Origin: an uncultured Clostridia bacterium
GTDB lineage: Bacteria > Bacillota > Clostridia > TANB77 > CAG-508
NCBI GenBank assembly: GCA_934167445.1
Contig: CAKPKJ010000002.1
Location: forward strand, 1 to 64,000
DNA length: 64,000 nt
Direction: 5' to 3'
A program made the translations under genes and the position numbers. The notes below the pieces were generated by a model. The model saw only the letters and a program-made list of their open reading frames with translations. It was not told the DNA's origin and made no database searches. This document shows, in pieces, positions 26,258-35,730 of this stretch. Positions within the stretch are counted from its first letter, which is position 1, and every line of letters begins with the position of its first letter.

Positions 26258-26351
26258 GTGAATATTTAGCCTGAAACCCTGTAAGCATATAGATTTATAA
26301 CCTTTTTTGTATATAAAAGTATTAGATATAAATAGACGTTTTAGTCAGTTC

Positions 26352-26399
26352 AAAAATAAAAAAATAGAGACAATTTAAATTTTTATAAATGTTGTCTCT
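26352..26399 (-). terminator. Terminator of the small gene at 26439
   Basis: AGAGACAA (26366-26373) pairs with TTGTCTCT (26392-26399); read on the minus strand it is followed by a T-rich run. Confidence 0.6.
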
Positions 26400-26438
26400 A
26401 AATAGATATGATATTAATCGATAATTAAGTATATAGGT

Positions 26439-26600
26439 TTAATTATCTTTTTTAGGAATTATTATGTTTTTTGGCTTTTTACTTGAAGGTTGAGGCTCAG
26501 TATCTTTTATATGGTCATATACAGGAGAGATATCTAAATCTTTTCCATTGCCTTGTATAACCTCAATATTTTCTGGTCTTTTTTTATTTTCATTATCCAT
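26439..26600 (-). CDS. Small charged protein of unknown function
   Basis: 53 aa from the second ATG at 26600, which lies about 10 nt after AAGAAGGG; the first ATG (26609) is too close to that site. It begins MDNENKKRPENIEVIQGNGK and continues DLDISPVYDHI, followed by a Lys/Pro tail ending in IIIPKKDN. No signal peptide or membrane helix. It has its own ribosome site and a terminator, so it is probably real, but I recognise no family. It stands alone between the por operon and uvrC. Confidence 0.6.
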   Translation of the reverse strand: MDNENKKRPENIEVIQGNGKDLDISPVYDHIKDTEPQPSSKKPKNIIIPKKDN

Positions 26601-26758
26601 TTTTTTCATTCCCTTCTTAAGGTATATTATTATTAAAAATAAATACCAATGAAATATGCAAATATAATATCATATAAAGTAAAAAAGAGCAATAAAAAAA
26701 TAAAAGAAATGGAACATAAACAAATTGTAAAATTTACAGAGAATTAAATATCTAACAT

Positions 26759-26787
26759 TTGTATTAATCAATAAAATATAGTATAAT
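26759..26787 (+). promoter_or_regulatory. Sigma-A promoter for uvrC
   Basis: TTGTAT (26759-26764), 17 bp, TATAAT (26782-26787); GGAGAT ribosome site before the ATG at 26821. Confidence 0.7.
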
Positions 26788-26820
26788 CAAACAATAAAAA
26801 CAAAATGTATGGAGATATAA

Positions 26821-28614
26821 ATGTTTAATATAGAAGAAGAATTAAAAAAGCTACCTGGCAAACCAGGGGTGTATGTTATGAGAGATAAAAATGACACAAT
26901 AATATATGTTGGAAAAGCAGTTTCTTTAAAAAACAGGGTAAGACAATATTTTAGAAAAACAAATAAAACAGAAAGAATAAAAAAGATGGTTAGCCTAATT
27001 GACCATTTCGAATATATAGTTGTAGATAATGAGGCAGAGGCATTAATTTTAGAGTGTAATTTAATAAAAAAAAATAGACCTAAATTTAATGTTTTATTAA
27101 AAGATGATAAAACATATCCATATATAAAAATAGATGTTAAAAGTGACTTTCCAGGTGTTTTTATTACTAGAAGATTAACTAATGATGGGGCAAAATACTT
27201 TGGCCCATATGCTAATCCAGGTAGTGCTAAAGAAATGATAGACTTTATAAAACAAAGATATAAAATTCGCCAATGTAGAACATTAAAACCTAGAACTAGA
27301 CCATGCTTGAACTACCATATAGGTAGATGCTTAGCACCGTGTATGGGATATGTTACAAAAGAAGAATATAAAGAACAAATAAATGAAATAATTGATTTAT
27401 TAGATGGAAAAACCGAAAAAATTATAAAAGAATTAACAGAGCAAATGCAAATTGCATCACAAAAAATGGATTACGAAAAAGCAGCAAATTTGCGTGATAG
27501 AATACAAGCAATTGAAAGAATATCTACAAAGCAAAAAGTTTCTAATATATCTGAAAATAATATAGATGTTATAGGAATTGCAAAATCAGAATTACAAGTA
27601 TGTGTAGAAATTTTCTTTGTTAGAGGAAGTAAAATGATAGGAAGAGAACATTATTTTTACCCAGACTTAAAAGATATGGATAACAAAGAAATCTTATCAG
27701 GATTTGTAAAACAATATTATATGGATAACCCAAACATTCCAAATAAAATAATGATGAGAGAAGAAATAGAAGATAAAGATTCAGTAGAGCAATGGTTATC
27801 CACAATTTTAGGAAAAAAAGTGGAAATAAAAACACCTAAAAAAGGCGAAAAACTACGTTTTGTAGAAATGGCAGAAAATAATGCAAAAGTAACTCTTGAA
27901 AATAAAGAAAAGGATAAAAGTGAAATATTATTAGAAATAAAAGAAGTATGCAAATTAGATAAATTACCAAGAAAAATTGAAACATATGATATTTCTAACA
28001 TATCAGGTGAATATATGGTAGCAGGTATGTGTGTGCTAAAAGATGGAGCAATAAAAAAGAATTTATCAAGACGTTTTAAAATAAAAACAGTGTATGAACA
28101 AGACGACCCTAAATGCATGGAAGAAGTTATAACAAGAAGATTAAAACATTCAATTGAAAATCCAAAAGGAGGATTTGGAGAATTACCAGATGCTATATTT
28201 GCAGATGGAGGAATCACACAAATTAGAGCAACAAAAAGAGCAATAGAAAAATATAATTTAAATATACCAGTATTTGGTATGGTAAAAAATGATAAACACC
28301 AAACAAGAGCATTAATGGACGAAAATAGAAACGAATTAGAAATATCACAAAACTTAATGAATGTAATAACACAATTCCAAGATACTGTACATGATACGGC
28401 TATAACATATCATAGAAAATTACGAGATAAGTCAATTACAAAATCTAAATTAGATGATATACCAGGAATAGGTGAAGTTAAAAAGAAAGAATTATTAAAA
28501 CATTTTGGAAGTGTAAAAAAAATACAAGAAGCTACAATAGAAGAATTATTACAAGTAAAAGGAATTAATGAAAAAATTGCAAAAGAATTAAAAAAACAAT
28601 TAAAAGAAGAATAA
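26821..28614 (+). CDS. uvrC: Excinuclease ABC subunit C
   Basis: 597 aa nuclease that makes both incisions in nucleotide excision repair. Domains: GIY-YIG nuclease at about residues 13-90 (GVYVMRD, IIYVGKA), a Cys-containing region (CLNYHIGRCLAPC), a UVR/UvrB-binding motif at about 200-235 (MDYEKAANLRDRI), an RNase H-like nuclease domain (ETYDISNISGEY, PDAIFADGGITQIRA, HDTAITYHRKLRDK) and a C-terminal HhH pair (LDDIPGIGEVKKKELLKHFG). Length and order are typical. Confidence 0.95.
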   Translation: MFNIEEELKKLPGKPGVYVMRDKNDTIIYVGKAVSLKNRVRQYFRKTNKTERIKKMVSLIDHFEYIVVDNEAEALILECNLIKKNRPKFNVLLKDDKTYPYIKIDVKSDFPGVFITRRLTNDGAKYFGPYANPGSAKEMIDFIKQRYKIRQCRTLKPRTRPCLNYHIGRCLAPCMGYVTKEEYKEQINEIIDLLDGKTEKIIKELTEQMQIASQKMDYEKAANLRDRIQAIERISTKQKVSNISENNIDVIGIAKSELQVCVEIFFVRGSKMIGREHYFYPDLKDMDNKEILSGFVKQYYMDNPNIPNKIMMREEIEDKDSVEQWLSTILGKKVEIKTPKKGEKLRFVEMAENNAKVTLENKEKDKSEILLEIKEVCKLDKLPRKIETYDISNISGEYMVAGMCVLKDGAIKKNLSRRFKIKTVYEQDDPKCMEEVITRRLKHSIENPKGGFGELPDAIFADGGITQIRATKRAIEKYNLNIPVFGMVKNDKHQTRALMDENRNELEISQNLMNVITQFQDTVHDTAITYHRKLRDKSITKSKLDDIPGIGEVKKKELLKHFGSVKKIQEATIEELLQVKGINEKIAKELKKQLKEE

Positions 28615-28692
28615 AACCAATTATTAATGAATATACATATATAAATTAATAATATGGGCATTATTCTTTTTTTGCCCTAAGGGGGATTGAAT

Positions 28693-28917
28693 ATGGAAAT
28701 TGCAAAAGAAAAATGGTTTGAGGTAAAATATGACACTAAATTGGACAAGATGGTAATAAAAAAGCCAAAATTTAATAATAAAATGTTATTAAAACATATT
28801 ATAAATAAAATAAGAAAGCATAGTTTTTTACTAACAATAGGTACAGCTTTAATAATTTTTTCAATACTAAATGTTGTTATGATATATAGCTTTTTTGTAA
28901 TTTTGCAAAATGTATAA
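28693..28917 (+). CDS. Small single-pass membrane protein
   Basis: 74 aa from the ATG at 28693 (GGGGG 7 nt upstream; an in-frame TTG at 28687 is too close). The basic N-terminal half (KEKWFEVKYDTKLDKMVIKK) precedes one hydrophobic helix at about residues 46-70 (LLTIGTALIIFSILNVVMIY), a type II orientation by the positive-inside rule. No family recognised. The promoter of the next gene overlaps its end. Confidence 0.65.
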   Translation: MEIAKEKWFEVKYDTKLDKMVIKKPKFNNKMLLKHIINKIRKHSFLLTIGTALIIFSILNVVMIYSFFVILQNV

Positions 28918-28931
28918 AAATATGGTAAAAT
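28903..28931 (+). promoter_or_regulatory. Sigma-A promoter for the methyltransferase
   Basis: TTGCAA (28903-28908), 17 bp, TAAAAT (28926-28931), overlapping the 3' end of the preceding small gene. Confidence 0.6.
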
Positions 28932-29000
28932 AGTTTCGTTATGAAATAAAGGAAAACAGTAAAAAACTTTAAAAACCTTGATGAAGAAAAGAGGAAAAAA

Positions 29001-29864
29001 ATGAAACTAGCAAATGAATGGAAAGAATATAAAATTTTAGATATGGCAAATGGTCAAAAATTAGAAAAATGGGGAAATGTTGTTTTATCAAGACCAGACC
29101 CACAAATTATTTGGAAAAACAAAAGCTTTCCAGATAAATGGAATAAAATCAATGCAACATACCATAGAAGCAAAACAGGTGGAGGTGCTTGGGAATTTAA
29201 TAAAAAAATTCCTAGTAGTTGGCAAATACATTATAAAAATTTAATATTTAATATAAAACCAATGGGATTTAAACATACAGGTTTATTCCCAGAGCAAGCT
29301 GTTAATTGGGATTGGATGATAAATAAAATAAAATCTGCTAAAAGACCAATAAAAGTATTAAATTTATTTGCATATACAGGTGGAGCAACAGTTGCATGCT
29401 TGTCAGCAGGAGCGTCTGTATGCCATGTAGATAGTTCAAAAGGAATGACAACATGGGCGAAAGAAAATGTAACATCATCAGGCTTAGCTGATAAACCAGT
29501 TAGATTTATTGTTGATGATGTTGTAAAATTTGTAAATAGGGAAATTAGGCGTGGAAATAAATATGATGCAATAATAATGGATCCACCATCATATGGTAGA
29601 GGTGCTAAAGGGGAAGTCTGGCAATTTGAAAATAATATTTATGATTTAGTAGAATTGTGTACAAAAGTATTATCAGATAATCCATTATTTTTCTTGATAA
29701 ACTCATATACAACCGGAATTTCTAGTACAGTTCTAAAAAACATTATGGATATAACAATTGCAAAAAAATATAAAGGAAAATTAGAATGTGGCGAAATTGG
29801 AATACCAATGGAAAACTCAGAGTTAGTATTACCTTGTGGAATTTATAGTAGATGGGAAAGTTAA
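29001..29864 (+). CDS. Class I SAM-dependent methyltransferase (RlmI-related)
   Basis: 287 aa. Motifs: VLNLFAYTGGATVACLSAGA (SAM-binding motif I) at about residues 118-137, VDSSKGMTTWAKEN, DDVVKFV and the catalytic DPPSYGRG at about 194-201. This resembles the Methyltrans_SAM family that includes 23S rRNA (cytosine-C5) methyltransferase RlmI, but without an N-terminal PUA domain, so the substrate is uncertain. It is followed 48 bp later by an RluA-family synthase, consistent with an rRNA-modification pair. Confidence 0.85.
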   Translation: MKLANEWKEYKILDMANGQKLEKWGNVVLSRPDPQIIWKNKSFPDKWNKINATYHRSKTGGGAWEFNKKIPSSWQIHYKNLIFNIKPMGFKHTGLFPEQAVNWDWMINKIKSAKRPIKVLNLFAYTGGATVACLSAGASVCHVDSSKGMTTWAKENVTSSGLADKPVRFIVDDVVKFVNREIRRGNKYDAIIMDPPSYGRGAKGEVWQFENNIYDLVELCTKVLSDNPLFFLINSYTTGISSTVLKNIMDITIAKKYKGKLECGEIGIPMENSELVLPCGIYSRWES

Positions 29865-29912
29865 AATAAAACACAATAATAAAGTTATAACTTTAGGAGG
29901 AATTATATTAGT

Positions 29913-30596
29913 ATGCAAAAATTAAAAGTAATATATGAAGATAACCATATAATTGTAGTAGAAAAAATACCTAATATTCCATCACAAGCAGATAAAACAG
30001 GCGATACAGATATGCTAAGTTTGGTAAAAAGTTATATTAAAGAAAAATATAACAAACCAGGAAATGTATATTTAGGTTTAGTACATAGGCTAGATAGGCC
30101 AGTTGGAGGAATTATGATTTTTGCTAGAACTTCTAAAGCTGCATCAAGGTTAAGTAATCAAGTAAGAGAGAAAATATTTAAGAAAAAATATCTAGCAGTA
30201 GTAGAAGGAAAATTTGAAAAAGAAGAAGGAACTTTAGAAAATTATTTGGCTAAAAATACAAAGACAAATACAAGTAAAATAGTTAATAAATCTAATAAAG
30301 AAGCAAAACTTGCAAAGTTAGACTACAAAGTTTTATCATATGACAAACAAGAAAACTTAAGCTTAGTAGAAGTAAACTTGCATACAGGAAGGCATCATCA
30401 AATAAGAGTTCAATTAGCCAATATAGGTCACAGCTTATATGGAGATCAAAAATATGGAACAACAGGAAAAAATAAACAAATAGCATTATGGGCATATAAA
30501 CTTACAATAGTACATCCAACGACTAAAGAAGAAATGACATTCACAGATTATCCAGAAAAAATCGGTATATGGAAAAATTTTGAATTAGAATTTTAG
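29913..30596 (+). CDS. RluA-family RNA pseudouridine synthase
   Basis: 227 aa. The catalytic motif HRLDRPVGGIMIFARTSKAA (Asp is the nucleophile) lies at about residues 60-79, with GRHHQIRVQLANIGHSLYGD in the second conserved block at about 160-179. No N-terminal S4 domain; this is the short RluA form. It isomerises uridines in rRNA or tRNA; the exact target cannot be told. The start is ATG after AGGAGG. Confidence 0.92.
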   Translation: MQKLKVIYEDNHIIVVEKIPNIPSQADKTGDTDMLSLVKSYIKEKYNKPGNVYLGLVHRLDRPVGGIMIFARTSKAASRLSNQVREKIFKKKYLAVVEGKFEKEEGTLENYLAKNTKTNTSKIVNKSNKEAKLAKLDYKVLSYDKQENLSLVEVNLHTGRHHQIRVQLANIGHSLYGDQKYGTTGKNKQIALWAYKLTIVHPTTKEEMTFTDYPEKIGIWKNFELEF

Positions 30597-30670
30597 AAAA
30601 AATACTTGTAATCAAAAATGTTATAGGTTGATGAGGAAGATAATATTAATAAAATAATAAAATCCAAATA

Positions 30671-30699
30671 TTGCAATTTATAAAAATATATGTTACAAT
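30671..30699 (+). promoter_or_regulatory. Sigma-A promoter for secG
   Basis: TTGCAA (30671-30676), 17 bp, TACAAT (30694-30699). Confidence 0.65.
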
Positions 30700-30739
30700 A
30701 TCCAAGTAGTTAAGAGAAAACCGTTAGGAGGAATAACAG

Positions 30740-30988
30740 ATGGCAATCGTAAAAGGAATATTAATAGTAATTTATTTTATAGTAGCTGTAGCGATAATTA
30801 TATTAACTCTAATGCAAGCAAAGGCAGATCCAGGGTTATCTGGAGCAATAACAGGTTCATCAACAAATAATTTCTATGAAAAAAATAAAGGTAGAACTAA
30901 AGAAGGAAAATTAAAAAGATGGACAATTATATTATCAATTGTATTTGCAGTATTAACTATTGCATTAGGAATTGTATATATGATATAA
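30740..30988 (+). CDS. secG: Preprotein translocase subunit SecG
   Basis: 82 aa with two membrane helices (about residues 4-24 and 61-80) flanking the conserved loop LMQAKADPGLSGAITG, typical of SecG. It stimulates the SecYEG channel. Position before RNase R (rnr) is a common Firmicutes arrangement. Confidence 0.95.
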   Translation: MAIVKGILIVIYFIVAVAIIILTLMQAKADPGLSGAITGSSTNNFYEKNKGRTKEGKLKRWTIILSIVFAVLTIALGIVYMI

Positions 30989-30994
30989 ACTATT

Positions 30995-31030
30995 AAGGGG
31001 GCGGTTTTTTATTAAACAAGCCCTTTTATT
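30995..31030 (+). terminator. Probable terminator between secG and rnr
   Basis: AAGGGGGC pairs imperfectly with GCCCTTTT across a T/A-rich loop, followed by ATTTTA. It may be partly read through, since rnr has no strong promoter of its own. Confidence 0.5.
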
Positions 31031-31111
31031 TTAGAAAAAATTGATAAAAAAAGAAAAACAAAATATTAAAATGAAAAAAATAATAAAAGAAAGAGGTAAT
31101 AAATTCAAATA

Positions 31112-33229
31112 ATGGAAGAACAAGAACAGAAAATTTTAAATTTTATGAATGATGAAGATTATGTCCCGATGAAAGCTAAAGAAATAGCAATGCTTATGAA
31201 AGTACCTAAAAATGAATATCACGAATTTTTAGAAATAATAGGCAAATTAGAATTAGAAATGAAAATTCAAAAAAACAGAAAAAATAGATATAGATTAAGT
31301 GACAAAACATATTATGAGGGATATTTTAGAAAAAATGCTAGAGGGTATGGATTTGTTAGAATTGAAGGACAAGAAGACGAAATATTTATATCTAAAGAAA
31401 ATTCATTAAATGCCTTAAATGGTGACCATGTTTTAATTGAAATAACAGAAGAAAAAAATAAAATAAAAAATGCAGAGGGAAAAATTGTAAGAATATTGAA
31501 ACATGAAAAAGATACATTAGTAGGGCTATTTCAAAATAGCAAGAACTTTGGCTTTGTAGTTCCAGACGACAAAAATTTTGGAACAGATATATATATTTCG
31601 AAAAAGAATTTTGGAAAAGCCAAAAATAATAGTAAAGTACTAGTTCAAATTACAAAATATCCTAAAGATGGCAAAAAAGCAGAAGGAAAGATTATAGAAG
31701 TATTAGGAAATATGAACGAAGCAGGTGTTGATATGCTTTCTATAATTAAGGAATATCAATTGCCGGCTAAGTTTCCAGAAGAGGTAAAACAAGAAGCAAT
31801 AAAATGTGGAAATACTATAGATTATAATGAGATAAAAAATAGAGTAGATTTAAGGGAAGACATTATATTTACAATAGATGGTGAAGATGCAAAAGACCTT
31901 GATGATGCAGTTAGAGTACAAAAATTAGAAAATGGAAATTATAAATTAGATGTTCATATTGCTGATGTTAGCCACTATGTAAGAGAAGATAGTTTATTAG
32001 ATAGAGAAGCATTAATAAGAGGAACAAGTATATATATGTTAGGAAACGTAATACCAATGCTTCCTAAAGAATTATCAAATGGAATTTGTAGTTTAAATGC
32101 GGGTGAAGACAGATTTACACTTTCTTGTTCAATGGAAATAAATCCAAAAGGAAATGTTGTATCTTCTGAAATATACAAAGGTGTTATTTGTGTAACAGAA
32201 AGAATGAGTTATACAGATGTACAAAAAATATTAGATAAGTCTGATAAAAATGTTTTAGAAAGATACGAAAAATATATACAAGATTTTGAGAATATGGCAG
32301 AACTAGCTAAAATTCTGAAAAACAGAAGAATAGAAAATGGATATTTAAGTTTAGACATACCAGAAAGTAAAATAGAATTAGATATAGATGGAAAGGCAGT
32401 TGGAGTTGGAAAATATGAGACAACTTTTGCCAATGAAATAATAGAACAATTTATGCTAACAGCAAATGAAACTGTTGCAGAAAAATTTTACTGGTTAAAT
32501 GCACCATTTATTTATCGTGTACATGAAGAACCTGATATTGACAAAGTAACTGAATTAAATAAATTTTTATATAATTATGGATTAAAAATAAAAGCTAACA
32601 AAGACCATATTTATCCTAAAGAATTTGCTAAAATTTTAGAAGAAATAAAAGGAAAAGACGAAGAAAAAGTTGTATCAACTCTAGTGTTAAGAACATTAAA
32701 ATTAGCAAGATATGAAGCGGAAAACAAAGGACATTTTGGAATTGCAAGTAAATATTATTGCCATTTTACATCACCAATTAGAAGATATCCAGATTTATTC
32801 ATTCACAGAGTAATTTCTGAATACTTGAAAAATAATTATATTTTAGATGATGAAGAAATAGAAAGACTAAATAAAGAAGCAGAAGATAGAAGTAAACAAT
32901 CATCTGAAAGAGAAAAATTAGCAAGAGAAGTAGAACGTGATGCAGAAAAAATGAAAAAAGCTGAATATATGGAAAGTAAAATTGGAGAAGAATATGAAGG
33001 AATTGTATCTTCAATTACTCAATTTGGTATGTTTGTAGAACTTGAGAACACAGTAGAAGGGCTAATAAGATTTGACAATATGGGTGACGAATATTTTATT
33101 TATGATGAAGAAAGAAAAATCTTGATAGGAGAAAGAACTAATAAAACATATAAAATTGGGGATAAGGTTCAAATTAGAGTGATTAGAGCTGACAAACAAT
33201 TACGAGAAATTGATTTTGAATTAATGTAA
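31112..33229 (+). CDS. rnr: Ribonuclease R
   Basis: 705 aa 3'-5' exoribonuclease of the RNB family. Order: N-terminal winged-helix region, two cold-shock domains (YFRKNARGYGFVRIEG; LVGLFQNSKNFGFVVPDD), the RNB catalytic domain with DGEDAKDLDDAV (four Asp, Mg-binding) at about residues 252-263 and HFTSPIRRYPDLFIHR at about 552-567, then an S1 domain (EEYEGIVSSITQFGMFVELE). The ATG at 31112 is about 15 nt from AGAGG; an ATT at 31103 would have a normal 6-nt spacing. Confidence 0.94.
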   Translation: MEEQEQKILNFMNDEDYVPMKAKEIAMLMKVPKNEYHEFLEIIGKLELEMKIQKNRKNRYRLSDKTYYEGYFRKNARGYGFVRIEGQEDEIFISKENSLNALNGDHVLIEITEEKNKIKNAEGKIVRILKHEKDTLVGLFQNSKNFGFVVPDDKNFGTDIYISKKNFGKAKNNSKVLVQITKYPKDGKKAEGKIIEVLGNMNEAGVDMLSIIKEYQLPAKFPEEVKQEAIKCGNTIDYNEIKNRVDLREDIIFTIDGEDAKDLDDAVRVQKLENGNYKLDVHIADVSHYVREDSLLDREALIRGTSIYMLGNVIPMLPKELSNGICSLNAGEDRFTLSCSMEINPKGNVVSSEIYKGVICVTERMSYTDVQKILDKSDKNVLERYEKYIQDFENMAELAKILKNRRIENGYLSLDIPESKIELDIDGKAVGVGKYETTFANEIIEQFMLTANETVAEKFYWLNAPFIYRVHEEPDIDKVTELNKFLYNYGLKIKANKDHIYPKEFAKILEEIKGKDEEKVVSTLVLRTLKLARYEAENKGHFGIASKYYCHFTSPIRRYPDLFIHRVISEYLKNNYILDDEEIERLNKEAEDRSKQSSEREKLAREVERDAEKMKKAEYMESKIGEEYEGIVSSITQFGMFVELENTVEGLIRFDNMGDEYFIYDEERKILIGERTNKTYKIGDKVQIRVIRADKQLREIDFELM

Positions 33230-33409
33230 TTATTTAAAAAACATAATAATATTAACAAAAACAACTATAAGGGTGGAAATTACAATAACAGTAATTCCAC
33301 CTGTTTTATTTTTTAAAGTTTGTATTTCATATATAGCATAAGCAACGGCTCTAAGCAAAATATATAATGTAATAAATAAAAACAAAATTTGATAAATAAT
33401 ATTGTTCAT
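33230..33409 (-). CDS. Small two-helix membrane protein at the end of the ger operon
   Basis: 59 aa. The ATG at 33409 has AAAGGAG 10 nt upstream. Two hydrophobic helices (about residues 2-21 and 38-57) flank a polar turn, YEIQTLKNKTGG. It lies 69 bp downstream of gerC in the same direction and its stop abuts the rnr stop from the other strand. Small hydrophobic proteins accompany some clostridial germinant-receptor operons (GerD/GerK-associated types), but I cannot assign a family. Confidence 0.65.
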   Translation of the reverse strand: MNNIIYQILFLFITLYILLRAVAYAIYEIQTLKNKTGGITVIVISTLIVVFVNIIMFFK

Positions 33410-33478
33410 AAATAAATTACTCCTTTAAAATAAAAAATATTAATATAAAATGTTCAAAATATTTTATAATAATACCTT

Positions 33479-34639
33479 TTAAGTTGAAGTTATAAGCATA
33501 CCAGATTTTACAGATGTATTAACATCAACTTTAAAAAAAGAATTTTTATAATTTTCTAACCAGTTATAATCATTATAATCTGGAAAAGTTAAAAAATTTT
33601 TAGTAGCATAATTTCCAAGGCCAGTAATATCTGCTGAATATTCTTTAGAAGTAGCATATAAATAATCTAAAAACATAGCTTCTAAATAGCTATTACAATA
33701 ATTAGATACGCTATTTAGAACATCAGCAGATAAATATTGTGAATTTGAAGTCATTGAATATATATGTGCTGAAAAGTAACACTTTACAGATATATATGGT
33801 GATGATGTAGAAGTATCTACTGATATTTTTGGAGATTTATATGGTGTAACATATAAGTCTATAAACTCGTCATTATTTAAAGGATCAGGAACCGAAATTA
33901 AAAATCTTTTCACCTTGTTTTTTATAGCTAAAAAGGAAATAGTTTCTGGTATATTTAATTCACCTACTAACTTATCATTTCTAAAGACAGCAACACCAAC
34001 ATTTCTAGTGTTATTTGTACCTGTAACAAAAGAATCATCTGTACTCATATTTCCAAGAATAGCATAAGCATCACAAGATTGGCAACAAAGAGCATTAAAA
34101 AAGTTACCAATAGTGGCGTCAGGTAAATGCCCAGTGTATTTACTAGAATCTGTAAACATTTCATAATATTTTGAAATAAGGTTTTCAACTTCAGGTTGAG
34201 TATTATTTATATAGTCTTTTGCAGTACATTTGCTAATAACGATATTTGAAGAAGGGCGTATTTGAGTATCATTTATTAATGTAAAAATTTCGTTTTCAAT
34301 ACCAATACTTGCTAATTTTTCTGAAAAAATAATAATTTTGCAATGAGATAAATTTAATTGCCTTTCTTGATAACTATTAACTAAATTTATAGCATTACTT
34401 AATGATGATGCAACAACAGTATTAGTTGTTGTTTTTGCAGTTTCAGTACTTCCAGATTCAGGAGAAAGGGGTTTTGAAAATTGAAAAGTAACTTCTAATT
34501 GATTATTTGGAGCAGAATCTATTCCAATTGCTAAAACATATATTAATTTATCTAAGTTAAGAGAAGAATAAGAAGTAGAGAAGGCACCAATAAAAATTAA
34601 TATAATTAAAGCAATAATAATCTTTTTTGCTAAATTCAT
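33479..34639 (-). CDS. gerC: Ger(x)C family germination protein
   Basis: 386 aa. A C subunit of a spore germinant receptor, normally a lipoprotein on the outer face of the inner spore membrane. Family features: DKLIYVLAIGIDSAPNNQLEVTFQ at the N-terminus, LSHCKIIIFSEKLA, and a C-terminal GerAC-like region (VKCYFSAHIYSM). Oddity: the signal segment IGAFSTSYSS has Ser where the lipobox Cys is expected, so lipid anchoring is doubtful and an uncleaved helix may hold it. The start overlaps the gerB stop by 4 bp. Confidence 0.85.
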   Translation of the reverse strand: MNLAKKIIIALIILIFIGAFSTSYSSLNLDKLIYVLAIGIDSAPNNQLEVTFQFSKPLSPESGSTETAKTTTNTVVASSLSNAINLVNSYQERQLNLSHCKIIIFSEKLASIGIENEIFTLINDTQIRPSSNIVISKCTAKDYINNTQPEVENLISKYYEMFTDSSKYTGHLPDATIGNFFNALCCQSCDAYAILGNMSTDDSFVTGTNNTRNVGVAVFRNDKLVGELNIPETISFLAIKNKVKRFLISVPDPLNNDEFIDLYVTPYKSPKISVDTSTSSPYISVKCYFSAHIYSMTSNSQYLSADVLNSVSNYCNSYLEAMFLDYLYATSKEYSADITGLGNYATKNFLTFPDYNDYNWLENYKNSFFKVDVNTSVKSGMLITST

Positions 34640-35730
34640 TTTTTAAAATTCACTCCTTTTTTAAAAATATTTGCAAAAATTAAAATACTTAAACTTAAGA
34701 AAATAGATATTCCAAGCATTAATATAGGATAAATATGTGCTTCATAATATTGTGAAATAGCCAAATTATCAGGTAATAAAGCAATTCCAAAAAGTAATAA
34801 GCCAAGTACTGGAATAAGGATTTTTGTATCAGTTAATAAAGTTATTTTTTGAAAAATATAGGTTGAAAATTTTAATGTAATACTAAGATAAGATGCAAAA
34901 ACCATGATCCAAATTAATAGAAATATTGATTCAAGTCTTTGAAAAAATGTACCAAATTCTATATATCTAGAAGCATTATATAAAGGAGAAATTTGATGTA
35001 TTTTAGTAAAAAGCGAAAACACTAAAAGTAATGTAGCAATTGTAAATATTAGGTAGATTGATGTTATTATAGTAGAAATTATAGAAATCTTTTTAAAATC
35101 AGCAGGATTCTTTAAAAGGGGAGGAAGAAAGTATAAAAATACGATTCCATCAAATGATGCAATATTAGAAAGACCTAATAAAAACGTTTTAAAAAAGCCA
35201 TTACCTAATATAGGAAAGATTCTTTGTGGTACAAAATTACTCATATTTGTTATAAATATAAATATAATGCTAATTAAAGCAAAAGGCAGTATTATTTTAT
35301 TAGCTTTTATTGTAGCATTAAAATTCAAGCTATTTGCAATACATACAGCAATAACAAAAAGAGCAATTAAGAAGGTTATATTAGTCATTGGATAATATAT
35401 TATTTTTATACTTTCGCAAAAAATTCTTAAAATAAATCCAGAACTTACAATAAAATAAGTAATAAAAACTACACCAATAAGATTTTTTAATATTTTGCCT
35501 CCTGCATATTCAGATATATCAATTATGTCCATACCAGGAAATTTTTTAAAAAGACGGACTATTAGTAATACTAATAATAAAGCAAAAATACTTACATAAA
35601 TTATATTGATAATACTAGCAGAATGATAATTAGTTAAAATATCATTAGGTAGAGCCAAAGAGCTATGTGATATTACAATAGTTAATACTAGCATTATTGC
35701 TTCTAATGAGCCTATTTTTGTTTTTGTCAT
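34636..35730 (-). CDS. gerB: GerB-type spore germination permease (GerAB family)
   Basis: 364 aa with about ten hydrophobic helices, an APC-superfamily protein thought to hold the germinant-binding pocket. Recognisable: GSLEAIMLVLTIVISHSSLALP at the start, DIIDISEYAGGKILKN, and FDGIVFLYFLPPLLKNP in the middle. It overlaps gerA and gerC by 4 bp each, showing translational coupling in the A-B-C order. Confidence 0.9.
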   Translation of the reverse strand: MTKTKIGSLEAIMLVLTIVISHSSLALPNDILTNYHSASIINIIYVSIFALLLVLLIVRLFKKFPGMDIIDISEYAGGKILKNLIGVVFITYFIVSSGFILRIFCESIKIIYYPMTNITFLIALFVIAVCIANSLNFNATIKANKIILPFALISIIFIFITNMSNFVPQRIFPILGNGFFKTFLLGLSNIASFDGIVFLYFLPPLLKNPADFKKISIISTIITSIYLIFTIATLLLVFSLFTKIHQISPLYNASRYIEFGTFFQRLESIFLLIWIMVFASYLSITLKFSTYIFQKITLLTDTKILIPVLGLLLFGIALLPDNLAISQYYEAHIYPILMLGISIFLSLSILIFANIFKKGVNFKK

